From a bacterium (GTDB lineage: Bacteria > Actinomycetota > Acidimicrobiia > Spongiisociales > JAENVV01): a stretch of DNA of 63,994 nt. The DNA lies in NCBI GenBank assembly GCA_024641305.1, contig JAHEDI010000001.1:117501-181494 (forward strand), read 5' to 3'. The notes below the pieces were generated by a model. The model saw only the letters and a list, made by a program, of their open reading frames with translations. It did no database searches and was not told the origin of the DNA. Position 1 is the first letter of the stretch; the number at the start of each line of letters is the position of its first letter. Positions 1 to 8,939 of the stretch are shown here, one piece after another. Both the position numbers and the translations under genes were made by a program.

Positions 1-28
1 CGACTGGATCGGGTCGCAACTGGCCGCC

Positions 29-961
29 ATGCCGGCCGTTACAGAACGACTGTTCCGGGACGGATGGGGGGACCTCAGCATCGTCACAGGCGATCTTGCC
101 AGGGTTCCGGAGGTCTCGGGCCAACCGTTTGAGCAGAAGAACCCGTACCTACGCAACGGATACTCGATTACCGACCTGCGTTTTAAGTCACCGTACGAAC
201 TGTTGCCCACTGCCTCCCGGACCGGGTACGTCCGGCTCATCGAACCGCCTCACCCCAAACGGGTGGTTCTTCTTATGGCCGCGTTCAATGATCATGGCTA
301 CGACACCCGCCAGGCGATCGGACGGTACTTGCTGGACCAAAACGTGGCAGTCGCCATCCTGGAGAACCCCTTCTACGGTCTGCGGCGTCAATCTGACGGG
401 CAACCGCTTCGAACCGCTGCCAACCTGTTGGCAATGGGGGTCGGGGCCGTGTGGGACGGTTTGGAGGTTCTCGCCTGGCTGAGACTGCGGCGTTCGTGGA
501 CGGTGGGAGTAGCCGGGTATTCGATGGGGGCCAATACTGCCGCACTCGTCACAGCCGCCAGCAAGCTCCCGATCGCTTGTGCAGCCCTGGCCGCCTCCCA
601 CTCCCCCGGGCCCGTCTTCACCAAAGGGGCCCTCAAATCCTCGGTGGACTGGGCCGCACTCGGTGGGGCATCGGCCGTCGACCGGCTCGGCGAGCTGTTC
701 GGTCAGGCCTCCGTGCTTCGCTTCGATCCACCACCCCACAGTGCTGCGGCAGTCATTCTCGGAATCAGGGGCGATGGGTACGTCCTCCCCGAAGCCACGA
801 TGGCGCTCGCCAACCATTGGCCAGGGTCTGAACTGGAATGGGCAAACGGCGGTCACGCAACCGTTCTCTGGATCCACAAACGTCGCCTGGCAGATCTCAT
901 CGTCCGATCATTCGATCGCCTCGATGACCTTGCCGGGGCGGCTAAGGCGCCTCAGCCCTGA
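29..961 (+). CDS. ABHD18-like alpha/beta hydrolase
   Basis: Probable serine hydrolase of the alpha/beta fold; substrate unknown. The nucleophile elbow GYSMG puts the candidate serine at residue 165, with D249 (GIRGDG) and H276 (GGHAT) as the likely rest of the triad. The region around PKRVVLLMAAFNDHGYDTR (about 76-94) and the ENPFYG segment resemble the ABHD18/DUF2048 group rather than classic lipases. No signal peptide is seen, so it is probably cytoplasmic. The frame stays open upstream to base 2, so the true start may lie outside the window and the N-terminus given here is provisional. Its 3' end overlaps the convergent unknown gene by 20 bases. Fold assignment is firm; function is not. 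Confidence 0.75.
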   Translation: MPAVTERLFRDGWGDLSIVTGDLARVPEVSGQPFEQKNPYLRNGYSITDLRFKSPYELLPTASRTGYVRLIEPPHPKRVVLLMAAFNDHGYDTRQAIGRYLLDQNVAVAILENPFYGLRRQSDGQPLRTAANLLAMGVGAVWDGLEVLAWLRLRRSWTVGVAGYSMGANTAALVTAASKLPIACAALAASHSPGPVFTKGALKSSVDWAALGGASAVDRLGELFGQASVLRFDPPPHSAAAVILGIRGDGYVLPEATMALANHWPGSELEWANGGHATVLWIHKRRLADLIVRSFDRLDDLAGAAKAPQP

Positions 962-1382
962 CAAGCTTGTCGGTTGCCACCCAGACATGGTGCGATTCAC
1001 CAATCTGGACCAGCCAGGGATCGGCATAGTTCAGGAGGTCCGAAATTCGTGTTCCGGCCGATTCAGGAAGTTGGAGGGTTCCTTCGAATCGATGGCCTCC
1101 GGCCATCGTCAATGTCAGCGACAGCTTGACTCCGCCCGAATCAGGCAGACCAAACGTCTCATCGGCTACCCGAACGGCCGACACGCTGGCTCGGCCGATC
1201 AGCACCAACTCACCCGACTCTCCCCGGCAAGGAATGATCCGTTCCCTCCCGCCAAGCAGATCGATCATGGGGTGGACCTTTCCCAACTCGTCGGTCGGAC
1301 GGACATAGACCAATCCGGCGAAAATGGAGCCATCGTCCAGGAATAGCTCGGCCTCGACCTCGGTCTTGCTAACAAACATCAT
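942..1382 (-). CDS. Small protein with two repeated beta-rich domains, function unknown
   Basis: A 146-residue soluble protein that I do not recognise with certainty. It seems to hold an internal duplication: residues about 9-66 (LFLDDGSIFAGL ... VLIGRASVSAV) and about 87-142 (LTMAGGHRFEGTL ... VWVATDKLVRAEA) share a pattern of a short strand, a G-x-F-x-G turn, a middle segment with ISDLLN or MIDLLG, and a last strand. This looks like two small barrel-like modules. There is no membrane segment or signal peptide. It lies 55 bases downstream of tyrS on the same strand and is probably its operon partner. Two adjacent ATG codons offer starts at 1382 or 1379. Confidence 0.6.
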   Translation of the reverse strand: MMFVSKTEVEAELFLDDGSIFAGLVYVRPTDELGKVHPMIDLLGGRERIIPCRGESGELVLIGRASVSAVRVADETFGLPDSGGVKLSLTLTMAGGHRFEGTLQLPESAGTRISDLLNYADPWLVQIGESHHVWVATDKLVRAEAP

Positions 1383-1437
1383 GAACCGATCGCAATTCCA
1401 TCCCCTGGTGGCAAAACCGGCGCGTGATGTGAGTAAC

Positions 1438-2628
1438 TCATCCCCGCAACCTCAAGAAGCGCCGTTTACCGACCTGAAGAACGCAGCTAACGAGATCCGA
1501 ACGATCGATGGACTCCCCGTCGATCTTCTTTCCGTCTAGCTTGATCGCTCCCTGGGCGATCAAGCGGCGCGCCTCGCCGTTCGATGAGGTCAGCCCTGCT
1601 GCTGTCAACACACCGGGTATCCACTGGTCGGCGCTGGCATCGAGCGTGAACTCGTCGATCTCGTCGGGCACCCCACTGTGGCGGAACACCTGGTCGAAAG
1701 CCGCCTCGGCCGGCAAACCCTGTCCCGGGTGGTAGAGGTCAACGATTTCTCGTGCGAGGCGCCGCTTTAGGTCGCCGGGATGCACGTCGCCAGACGCAAG
1801 ACCGTCGAACTGGTCGATGATCTCCTGCGGGGGAACCTCAGTAGCCAATTCGAAATACTGGGGCATGAGTCGGTCCGGAATGCTCATGATTTTGCCGAAC
1901 ATGTCGGCGGGATCGTCCATCACCCCGACGTAGTTCCCAAGCGATTGCGACATCTTGTGCTCACCATCGGTGCCGATGAGCAACGGCATTGTCATGGCCA
2001 TCTGCGGACGATGACCGTACCGTTCCTGAAGCACGCGACCCATCATGAGGTTCCACAGTTGATCGGCCCCGCCAAGTTCGACGTCAGCCGAAACGGCTAC
2101 CGAGTCATAGCCCTGCAACAGCGGGTACATGAACTCCATGACCGAGATCGGCTGGTGGCCGTCGAACCGTTTCCGGAAGTCGTCGCGTTCGAGCATCTGT
2201 GCCACGGTCACCTTGGAGGTGAGTTCAAGCACCTCGGCCATGTCAAGCTCTTCGAGCCACTCGGAGTTGAAGCGAACCTCGAGGGGTTCGGGGAGCAGAA
2301 CTTTGGCAAACTGGTCGAGAAGGCGCTCGGCGTATCCACGAACTTCTGCAGCCGTCAGACGTTTGCGAGTCTCACTCTTCCCAGTGGGGTCGCCGACCTG
2401 AGCAGTGAAATCCCCAACGATGAGCACGGCGGTATGACCCGACTCCTGGAAGTGCCGGAGCTTGCGCAGTACCACCGCCCATCCCAGCGTCACGGACGGG
2501 GCGGTCGGATCAAGGCCAAGCTTTACTCGCAGCGGCCTACCTTCAGCCAACCTTTCAGCCAATTCGGTCTCTGGCAGGACGGTGTCAACACCTCGCATCA
2601 AATGATCAAACTCACTACCAATACTCAT
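1438..2628 (-). CDS. tyrS: Tyrosyl-tRNA synthetase
   Basis: Charges tRNA-Tyr with tyrosine in the cytoplasm. The 396-residue protein is of the Thermus-like TyrRS type: LGLDPTAPS and VVLRKLRHFQ at residues 38-60, VGDFTAQVGDPTGKSETR at 71-88, ADVELGGADQLWN at 181-193, and a C-terminal S4 RNA-binding domain (about 335-396). The class I HIGH motif reads TLGW (47-50) instead of HLGH, and KMSKS reads KMSQS (225-229), so both signatures are altered. The ATG at 2628 is chosen because the protein then starts at the family's usual position; the frame is open farther upstream but those residues fit nothing. It is divergent from the PBP gene across 120 bases. Confidence 0.93.
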   Translation of the reverse strand: MSIGSEFDHLMRGVDTVLPETELAERLAEGRPLRVKLGLDPTAPSVTLGWAVVLRKLRHFQESGHTAVLIVGDFTAQVGDPTGKSETRKRLTAAEVRGYAERLLDQFAKVLLPEPLEVRFNSEWLEELDMAEVLELTSKVTVAQMLERDDFRKRFDGHQPISVMEFMYPLLQGYDSVAVSADVELGGADQLWNLMMGRVLQERYGHRPQMAMTMPLLIGTDGEHKMSQSLGNYVGVMDDPADMFGKIMSIPDRLMPQYFELATEVPPQEIIDQFDGLASGDVHPGDLKRRLAREIVDLYHPGQGLPAEAAFDQVFRHSGVPDEIDEFTLDASADQWIPGVLTAAGLTSSNGEARRLIAQGAIKLDGKKIDGESIDRSDLVSCVLQVGKRRFLRLRG

Positions 2629-2748
2629 ACGAGCCGATACGGTAGCCGCCCGCCACCGCCCCTTCCGGGTTTTTGTATGACGCAATCTCCTCAAATCCAC
2701 CGATACCCACGGCGCCATCGGTACCATCCCGGCCGGAGTAAGGACCCC

Positions 2749-5139
2749 ATGAAACGACTTATCGTTCTTGTGGCTGTTGCGTCGTTCCTGCTGGGAGCCT
2801 GCAGTCCCGAGATCAAACCTCTGGCCGACCCCGGTATGGGAGAGCTGAGCCTTACCAGCATCGTGTACGCCGCCGACGGATCTGTTATCGCCGAATGGCA
2901 CGAAACCGAAGACCGAATACTCGTTGACTTCGCCGATTTACCGGTTCATCTGCTCAATGCGGTCGTGGCGATCGAGGATCAGCGTTTCTGGAGCCACCAG
3001 GGCGTCGACCTTCGGGCCGTCGCCAGGGCACTGGTAGCCGACGCCAACGCAGGGGCCATCGTCCAGGGCGGCTCGACCATCACCCAGCAATACATCAAGA
3101 ATGTCGTCCTAACGCCAGAAGTGACCATTGACCGCAAGATAGAAGAGGCCACGCTGGCACTCCGGCTCGAAGAGACTCTCACCAAAGAACAGATCCTTGA
3201 GCGGTATCTGAACACCGTCTACTTCGGGAGCGGATACTACGGAGTTGGCTCGGCGTCGCAGGGATACTTCGGAAAGCCGATCAGCGAGGTGACTCTGGGC
3301 GAGGCTGCCCTGTTGGCCGGCTTCATCCAATCACCGTCCACGACCGATCCGCGGCTCAATCAACAGGCCGCACTAGACCGCCGCTCCGTGGTCCTGGACA
3401 AAATGATCGAACTCGGGTGGATCACCTCCGACGAAGGTGAGACGGCTAGAGCCGAAACCCTTCAGCTGGCAACCAAGCAGCCGCCCGACCAATCGAACTA
3501 TCCGTACTTCGTGGAAGAGGTAAAACGACAACTCCTCGATGACCCGGCGATGGGCCTGACCGCCACCGACCGGTATCAGGCGCTATTTCGAGGCGGACTC
3601 CGGATCTATACGACGCTCGACCCGACCATTCAGGCCGTGGCCGAAGCGAGTGTGGCCGAAATCCTGCCGGAGAACGGCCCTTCGGCCGCTTTGGTCGCCA
3701 TCGAACCCTCCACCGGGTATGTTCGGGCGATCGTGGGCGGATCCGATTTCTACGCAACCGATGATCCCGTTGCCCAATTCAACCTCGCCACCCAGGGGCG
3801 GCGCCAAGCCGGATCTTCGTTCAAGCCGTTTGTGCTCGCCGCAGCCCTTGAACAGGGTATGACGCTCAGCACCGAGTTTGCCGGAGGGAGTTCGGTGACC
3901 ATCCAGACCCCCAGCGGACCGTGGGTGGTTGAAAACTATGCCGGATCGAACTGGCCAGATCTGACGCTCCTTGAGGCAACCGTCTTTTCTGTGAACGTGA
4001 TCTACGCCCAACTCGTCAATGCCATAGGTCCCGAATCAGTCGTTGAAATGGCTGAGAATGCCGGCATCACGAGCAAACTCGAACCCTTTCACGCCATCGC
4101 TCTCGGAGCCCAGGAAGTCAGCGTGTTCGACATGGCCTCGGCATACGGGACCTTTGCCGCCGGAGGCATCCATGTCGAACCAACCCTCGTAACCCACATC
4201 GAGACCCACAAGGGCGTCAACCTCTACCAGCCGGTGCCGGTGATCACCGAAGCGATGAGTCAGGACACGGCCAGCCTGGTGACGGGTGCTTTGAGCGAGG
4301 TCGTCCGGCGTGGCACCGGTCAACGAGCCCAAATCGGCCCTCCGGTCGCCGGCAAGACCGGCACATCACAAGCCCATCGGGACGCCTGGTTCGTTGGCTA
4401 CACGCCCGAACTCGTGGCAGCAGTGTGGGTGGGTTTCCCGCAGGGGCAAGTCTCGATGGAGCCACCCAACACGCCGATAACCGTGGTCGGCGGTTCCTAC
4501 CCCGCAGAGATCTGGGCAGCCTTTGCGTCCCAGGTCCTCACGGGTATCGGCGTTACCGGCCTGGCGAGTCCTGACGCGCTGGGCATGCAGCGGGTGACCA
4601 TCGACACATCGACCGGGTTCCTGGCGGGCCCGTTCTGCCCCCGCGAATTCATCCAGACGATCAACGTCCCCGCAGGCGATGCACCAACCACCGTGTGCCC
4701 CATCCACAATCCGGCGGGCATCGTGGATGTGGGAGCAACCGACGTCCCCAGCGTCATCGGCATGGACCTGGGCGAGGCGACCTCGACCCTTCAGGCCCTG
4801 GGGTTTTTCGTCACCATTGTCTGGGATGACGGAGGCGGTCTCCCGCAAGGGACCGTATTCGGTCAGTCGCCGTCTCCTGGTTTCCCTGCTCAGCTCAATT
4901 CGGATATCGAGCTGACCCTGGCCGGTCCCGCTTTCGATGCAGCCTTACCGTCCGTTTTGGGCTTCACCATCGAAGAAGCGCATTCGCGTATGGATCCGAT
5001 CGGCGTAGGCATCAACGTGATCATCGAGGCCGAAGCCAACCCTGACGACGCTCAGCGCCGCCCCGGCGTCATCTGGAAACAGGACCCGGCCAAGGGAGGG
5101 GCGGTCGAAGGCACCGTCACCGTCTGGATCAACCCTTGA
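2749..5139 (+). CDS. Class A penicillin-binding protein with lipobox and two PASTA domains
   Basis: Bifunctional peptidoglycan synthase: glycosyltransferase polymerisation and transpeptidase cross-linking outside the membrane. The 796-residue protein has a short signal ending in LLGAC (C18), a good lipobox. The GT51 domain carries EDQRFWSHQG with catalytic E76 and GGSTITQQYIKN at 108-119. The transpeptidase domain has SSFK with active S356, SVN at 414-416 and KTGT at 536-539. Two PASTA repeats follow (about 665-728 and 733-796), as in actinobacterial PonA-type enzymes. The ATG at 2749 follows GGAGTAAGGA. An upstream in-frame ATG at 2677 would add 24 basic residues and turn the signal into an ordinary anchor. 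The 3' end overlaps mpg by 11 bases. Confidence 0.92.
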   Translation: MKRLIVLVAVASFLLGACSPEIKPLADPGMGELSLTSIVYAADGSVIAEWHETEDRILVDFADLPVHLLNAVVAIEDQRFWSHQGVDLRAVARALVADANAGAIVQGGSTITQQYIKNVVLTPEVTIDRKIEEATLALRLEETLTKEQILERYLNTVYFGSGYYGVGSASQGYFGKPISEVTLGEAALLAGFIQSPSTTDPRLNQQAALDRRSVVLDKMIELGWITSDEGETARAETLQLATKQPPDQSNYPYFVEEVKRQLLDDPAMGLTATDRYQALFRGGLRIYTTLDPTIQAVAEASVAEILPENGPSAALVAIEPSTGYVRAIVGGSDFYATDDPVAQFNLATQGRRQAGSSFKPFVLAAALEQGMTLSTEFAGGSSVTIQTPSGPWVVENYAGSNWPDLTLLEATVFSVNVIYAQLVNAIGPESVVEMAENAGITSKLEPFHAIALGAQEVSVFDMASAYGTFAAGGIHVEPTLVTHIETHKGVNLYQPVPVITEAMSQDTASLVTGALSEVVRRGTGQRAQIGPPVAGKTGTSQAHRDAWFVGYTPELVAAVWVGFPQGQVSMEPPNTPITVVGGSYPAEIWAAFASQVLTGIGVTGLASPDALGMQRVTIDTSTGFLAGPFCPREFIQTINVPAGDAPTTVCPIHNPAGIVDVGATDVPSVIGMDLGEATSTLQALGFFVTIVWDDGGGLPQGTVFGQSPSPGFPAQLNSDIELTLAGPAFDAALPSVLGFTIEEAHSRMDPIGVGINVIIEAEANPDDAQRRPGVIWKQDPAKGGAVEGTVTVWINP

Positions 5140-5668
5140 CGACTAGCACACACCGCCAGAGACGATCGGCCGCCCTGGTGAGTCCCACCCGCCGTTTCCA
5201 TTCACAATCAGCTTGAACCCCCGGTCTGTCGATCGACACCATCGCCAAAGCCTCGAGGTCCATGCCGTCAATGGCATTGTCGATACCGAGTGCGGTAGTC
5301 ATCTTGCCGGGACCATCGGCAAGATGATCGGTTCGGCCCCGACGCTGCTCCATGAGCTCCCGCCCCTCGCGGGGCAATCCGGCTCGGATCAACACCGCCT
5401 GGGGGTCGTCAACTCCCCCGGTGACGATATTCAAACACCAGTGCAGTCCATAGGACCGATAGACATAGATGGTCCCGCCAGGACCGAACATCGGGGCGTT
5501 GCGGGGCGTTCGGCCCCGAAACGCATGACTCGCCGGATCATCGCTCCCACCGTACGCTTCAACTTCAGTGATCAAAACGCTCGTTCGACCGACGGCGCTT
5601 TCGGTGGTCAGCACCGAACCCACGAGCGACCGGGCCACCACGAGAGCCGGGCCGTCCCAACGGCCCAT
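5129..5668 (-). CDS. mpg: 3-methyladenine DNA glycosylase (AAG/MPG family)
   Basis: Base-excision repair enzyme that removes alkylated purines such as 3-methyladenine from DNA. The 179-residue length is typical. Family motifs are clear: ITEVEAYGGSDDPASHAFRG (about 33-52) contains the catalytic glutamate, followed by TPRNAPMF, GGTIYVYRSYGLHWCLNIV and QAVLIRAG. DGPGKMTTALGI is the usual later motif. The start overlaps the argF stop as TAATG, so the two are translationally coupled. The 3' end converges on the PBP gene. Linkage of mpg with tyrS also occurs in Mycobacterium. Confidence 0.93.
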   Translation of the reverse strand: MGRWDGPALVVARSLVGSVLTTESAVGRTSVLITEVEAYGGSDDPASHAFRGRTPRNAPMFGPGGTIYVYRSYGLHWCLNIVTGGVDDPQAVLIRAGLPREGRELMEQRRGRTDHLADGPGKMTTALGIDNAIDGMDLEALAMVSIDRPGVQADCEWKRRVGLTRAADRLWRCVLVVKG

Positions 5669-6552
5669 TAGCTCAGAATGTCTAGCAAAACTGCCTTGAA
5701 GGCATGCAACCGATTCTCGGCCTGATCGAATACCCTTGATCGGGTGTGCTCCATTACCGGACCGGAAACCTCTTCTCCCCGGTGAGCCGGCAGGCAGTGC
5801 ATGAAGATGGCGTCATCGGCAGCTTGACCGAACAAACGCTCATCCACGGTGAAGAGCTCAAACGCCGCCACACGCTGGGCGGCCTCTGCCTCACTGCCCA
5901 TGGACGTCCAAACGTCCGTGTAGACGCAGTCGACCCCGTCGACGGCCTCGGCTGGATCATTTGTAGTCACGACTTCACCGAACGTACGGGCCATAGCTAT
6001 AAATCGCTCGTCGGGCTCGTAGCCCGCCGGAGTTGCGATGCGCACCGGCGAGCCCATCATGGCGGCCCCAACGACCAACGAATGGCAGACGTTGTTGCCA
6101 TCGCCGACGTAGGCAAGCGACGCTCCGGGCCGATGTTCCGCAATTGTGAGCAGGTCCGCAATTGCCTGACAAGGATGTTCGGTGTCGGACAACAGATTGA
6201 CAACCGGTGCCTCGGCCACTGCGGCGATGGATTCCAGGTGGCCATGTTCGAAAACCCTCATCGCAATGACGTCGAGGTATCGATCGAGTACCCGTCCCAC
6301 ATCTTCGACAGTCTCTCGACCCCCGATGCCAACCTCCTCGTTTCTAAGGACGACTGGATGGGCGCCCAGCTCAAAAGCCCCAACTTCCGACGAAACTCTC
6401 GTCCTGGTAGATGGTTTCATGAAAAACAAGCCAACGGATTTTCCGGACAGGCGGCCGGCGAAACGTCCAGGATCCGACTTCACGTCGGCAGCCAAATCGA
6501 CGAGACGCCGGATCCGCTCCGGGGAATTATCGGCGATTCCGAGAAAGTCCAT
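5668..6552 (-). CDS. argF: Ornithine carbamoyltransferase
   Basis: Makes citrulline from ornithine and carbamoyl phosphate in arginine synthesis. Carbamoyl phosphate-binding STRTR is at residues 48-52 and HPCQ at 126-129. The ornithine-side motifs WTSMGSE (215-221) and HCLPAHRGEE (252-261) separate it from aspartate carbamoyltransferase. At 294 residues it is near the family norm. It starts 2 bases after the pheT stop and overlaps mpg. No other arginine gene is in the window, although in Mycobacterium argC, argJ, argB and argD stand between pheT and argF. The needed carbamoyl phosphate can come from carAB, also in this window. Confidence 0.95.
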   Translation of the reverse strand: MDFLGIADNSPERIRRLVDLAADVKSDPGRFAGRLSGKSVGLFFMKPSTRTRVSSEVGAFELGAHPVVLRNEEVGIGGRETVEDVGRVLDRYLDVIAMRVFEHGHLESIAAVAEAPVVNLLSDTEHPCQAIADLLTIAEHRPGASLAYVGDGNNVCHSLVVGAAMMGSPVRIATPAGYEPDERFIAMARTFGEVVTTNDPAEAVDGVDCVYTDVWTSMGSEAEAAQRVAAFELFTVDERLFGQAADDAIFMHCLPAHRGEEVSGPVMEHTRSRVFDQAENRLHAFKAVLLDILS

Positions 6553-6554
6553 GA

Positions 6555-8939
6555 TTACGCACCCCTTAGTCGGGCACCGGCGGCCGCAGCCACCGCGGCC
6601 ACGATTCTCTCGCGAGCTGCAGTCACATCGTCGGCTGTCAAGGTCCGGTCGCCCGCCCGCAGGCGAAAACGAATGCCGACAGCCTTGGTTTCGCCCCGCA
6701 GAAACTCGTCAAAGACATCTGCCACTTCCAACAAGTCACCACAAGCTCGGACTGATTCGGCGAGTACGGAGGCGGCCGGGATGGTCGCCGCGACTTCGAA
6801 CGACAGATCGAACTCCGATGGAGGAAAGACACTGGGCTCGGCGAAGGCCCACAGACCCGGATCGGCGATAATCGGGCCCAAAGCGAGCTCGCCGACCACA
6901 ACCCGCCCGGGGAGATCGAAGGACCGGGCAACCGACGGATGAAGCTCGCCAATGTGGCCGACGACCTCACCTTGCCGTTCGATGTAGCCTCCCCGTCCCG
7001 GATGGAGACCAGCGATTTCCGCTTGAGCGATGCGGTACTCGCCGAGTCCCAATTGGCCAACAATGGTGCGCCACAGAGCCATGCCTGTGAACACGTCGAC
7101 CGGGCGTCCGAACCCGGCAAGGTCAGCCGACCCAACCGAGCCCACGGCCACAAACGCCAACACCTCCGGCTGATCGGGTACCAACCCGAGTTCCGGGGAA
7201 TCCTCGTTGAAGAACACTTTGCCAATCTCGAAGAGTCCCACCGACGCCGCACCGTGAGCCAGATTGAACCGGGCGCTTTGCAACAACCCTGGTATCAGGG
7301 TTGTCCGCATGAGGGATTCCTCCTCCCTGAGCGGGTTCTTGACCTCGATGGCCTGGAGTCGGCGGTCCCCCTGGGGAAGGCCGAGCATTGCCAAATCGGC
7401 ATACCCGGTAAACGTTGACGTGTGCGCTTCGGAAAACCCGTGCCCACGCACCACCAGGCGCAATGTTCGTAACCGCCGTTGTTCGGGTGACAATCCCCCA
7501 TCGCCACCGGTTGGAACGCGACTCGGGAAGTTGTCGAAACCGTATAGTCGGGCGACCTCTTCGATCAGGTCGATAGCCCGTGTCACGTCAGGACGGTTCG
7601 TTGGGACGACCACGGTGAGCGGATCAGCCCCGGTGACCGAAAACTCCAACCGGCCGAGCAGGTCGGTGACCTGTTCGGACAAAATCGGCACACCCAGGAT
7701 GCGCTCTACCTCATCGATCGGTAACACGACGGTCAGCGGCTCGATTGGTGCGGGGTAGTTGTCTACGACGCCTCCGACGATGGTGCCGTCGGCGTGAGCC
7801 GCGATGAGTTCTGCCATTCGATCCGCTGCCAACCGAGGCAGGTTTGGATCAACCCCCCGTTCGAACCTGGCTGATGCCTCAGATCGCAGGCCGTGCCGCC
7901 GACTCATTCGCATGACCGTTGGCGGGTCCCACGAAGCGCACTCGATTAGGACATTCACAGTGGTGTCAGACACTTCCGACTCCAACCCTCCCATCGTGCC
8001 GGCCAGCGACGACCCCTGCCGTACGTCAGCCACCACCAGATCCTCAGGCGTCAGCTGACGCTCGACTCCATCAAGGGTCACCAGGGTTTCTTGCGGGTTG
8101 GCGGCACGGACGACGATGTGGCTGTCGGCGACTTTGTCCATGTCGAAGGCATGGGTCGGCTGACCAAGTTCAAGCATGACGTAGTTCGAAACATCGACGA
8201 TATTCGAAATCGAACGCACACCGGCTTTCACCAAACGTTGGGCCATCCAGAGCGGAGCCGGTCTGACGTGAACTCCCCGCACTTCCCGTGCCACGAAGCG
8301 CCGACACCGGTCGTCCTCGATATCAACCCGCAAGTCGATCTGACCGCTGGTGACGGTCAGGTCCGGTGAAGGGGTCCGGTATGACATATCGAAATGGGCA
8401 GCCAATTCCCTTGCCAGCCCAACCATCGACATGGCATCGGGCCGGTTCGGAGTAATCGACAGGTCGAACACCACATCGGGCAGCTCAAGATGGTCTACAA
8501 ACGGTGTCCCGATGGGCAGGCCGTCCTCCAGAACCAGAATTCCGTCGTGATCTTCGCCGAGTCCCAGTTCCTTGGATGAACAGATCATGCCGTTGGACAC
8601 CACCCCTCGGATCTCGCGCCTGGTGATGGTGAAATCCCTGCCAAGCACGGCGCCGGGTACGGCCACCGCCACAGTGGCACCAGCTTCAAAGTTCCAGGCA
8701 CCACAGACGATGTCGGTAGGTCCGTCACCGGTATCGACCGAACAGAGTCTTACCTTGTCGGCGTTGGGATGGGCTTGCACCGTGAGAACCTTGCCGACCA
8801 ATACCCCGGCAAATTGAGGCTCGATGGTCTCGACGCCTTCGACCTCATGGCCGAGATTGGCGAAGATGTCTGCGAGAACGGCAGGGTCACCGATCGGCAA
8901 GTCGACATAGTCCCTGAGCCAGCTGAGTGAAACCTTCAT
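6555..8939 (-). CDS. pheT: Phenylalanyl-tRNA synthetase beta chain
   Basis: Large subunit of the alpha2-beta2 enzyme that charges tRNA-Phe. The 794-residue protein shows the full bacterial architecture: an EMAP/OB tRNA-binding domain (about 40-150, with PNADKVRLCSVDTG), the B3/B4 editing domain (about 210-375, with ISNIVDVSNYVMLELGQPTHAFD), B5 (about 400-470), the catalytic-like core and a C-terminal FDX-ACB anticodon-binding domain (about 700-794, with FPPSEFDLSFEV). The start overlaps the pheS stop in an ATGA, keeping the two subunits coupled. Confidence 0.96.
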   Translation of the reverse strand: MKVSLSWLRDYVDLPIGDPAVLADIFANLGHEVEGVETIEPQFAGVLVGKVLTVQAHPNADKVRLCSVDTGDGPTDIVCGAWNFEAGATVAVAVPGAVLGRDFTITRREIRGVVSNGMICSSKELGLGEDHDGILVLEDGLPIGTPFVDHLELPDVVFDLSITPNRPDAMSMVGLARELAAHFDMSYRTPSPDLTVTSGQIDLRVDIEDDRCRRFVAREVRGVHVRPAPLWMAQRLVKAGVRSISNIVDVSNYVMLELGQPTHAFDMDKVADSHIVVRAANPQETLVTLDGVERQLTPEDLVVADVRQGSSLAGTMGGLESEVSDTTVNVLIECASWDPPTVMRMSRRHGLRSEASARFERGVDPNLPRLAADRMAELIAAHADGTIVGGVVDNYPAPIEPLTVVLPIDEVERILGVPILSEQVTDLLGRLEFSVTGADPLTVVVPTNRPDVTRAIDLIEEVARLYGFDNFPSRVPTGGDGGLSPEQRRLRTLRLVVRGHGFSEAHTSTFTGYADLAMLGLPQGDRRLQAIEVKNPLREEESLMRTTLIPGLLQSARFNLAHGAASVGLFEIGKVFFNEDSPELGLVPDQPEVLAFVAVGSVGSADLAGFGRPVDVFTGMALWRTIVGQLGLGEYRIAQAEIAGLHPGRGGYIERQGEVVGHIGELHPSVARSFDLPGRVVVGELALGPIIADPGLWAFAEPSVFPPSEFDLSFEVAATIPAASVLAESVRACGDLLEVADVFDEFLRGETKAVGIRFRLRAGDRTLTADDVTAARERIVAAVAAAAGARLRGA

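Noticed and set aside
1780-2748. Plus-strand open frame joined in phase to the PBP gene, suggesting a much longer protein
   Set aside because: It is antisense to tyrS, whose conserved motifs are unmistakable. The PBP signal sequence and RBS place the start at 2749.
2629-2748. T-box leader for tyrS
   Set aside because: No AGGGTGGNACCGCG-type antiterminator and too short a gap. The same holds for hisS and alaS upstream regions.
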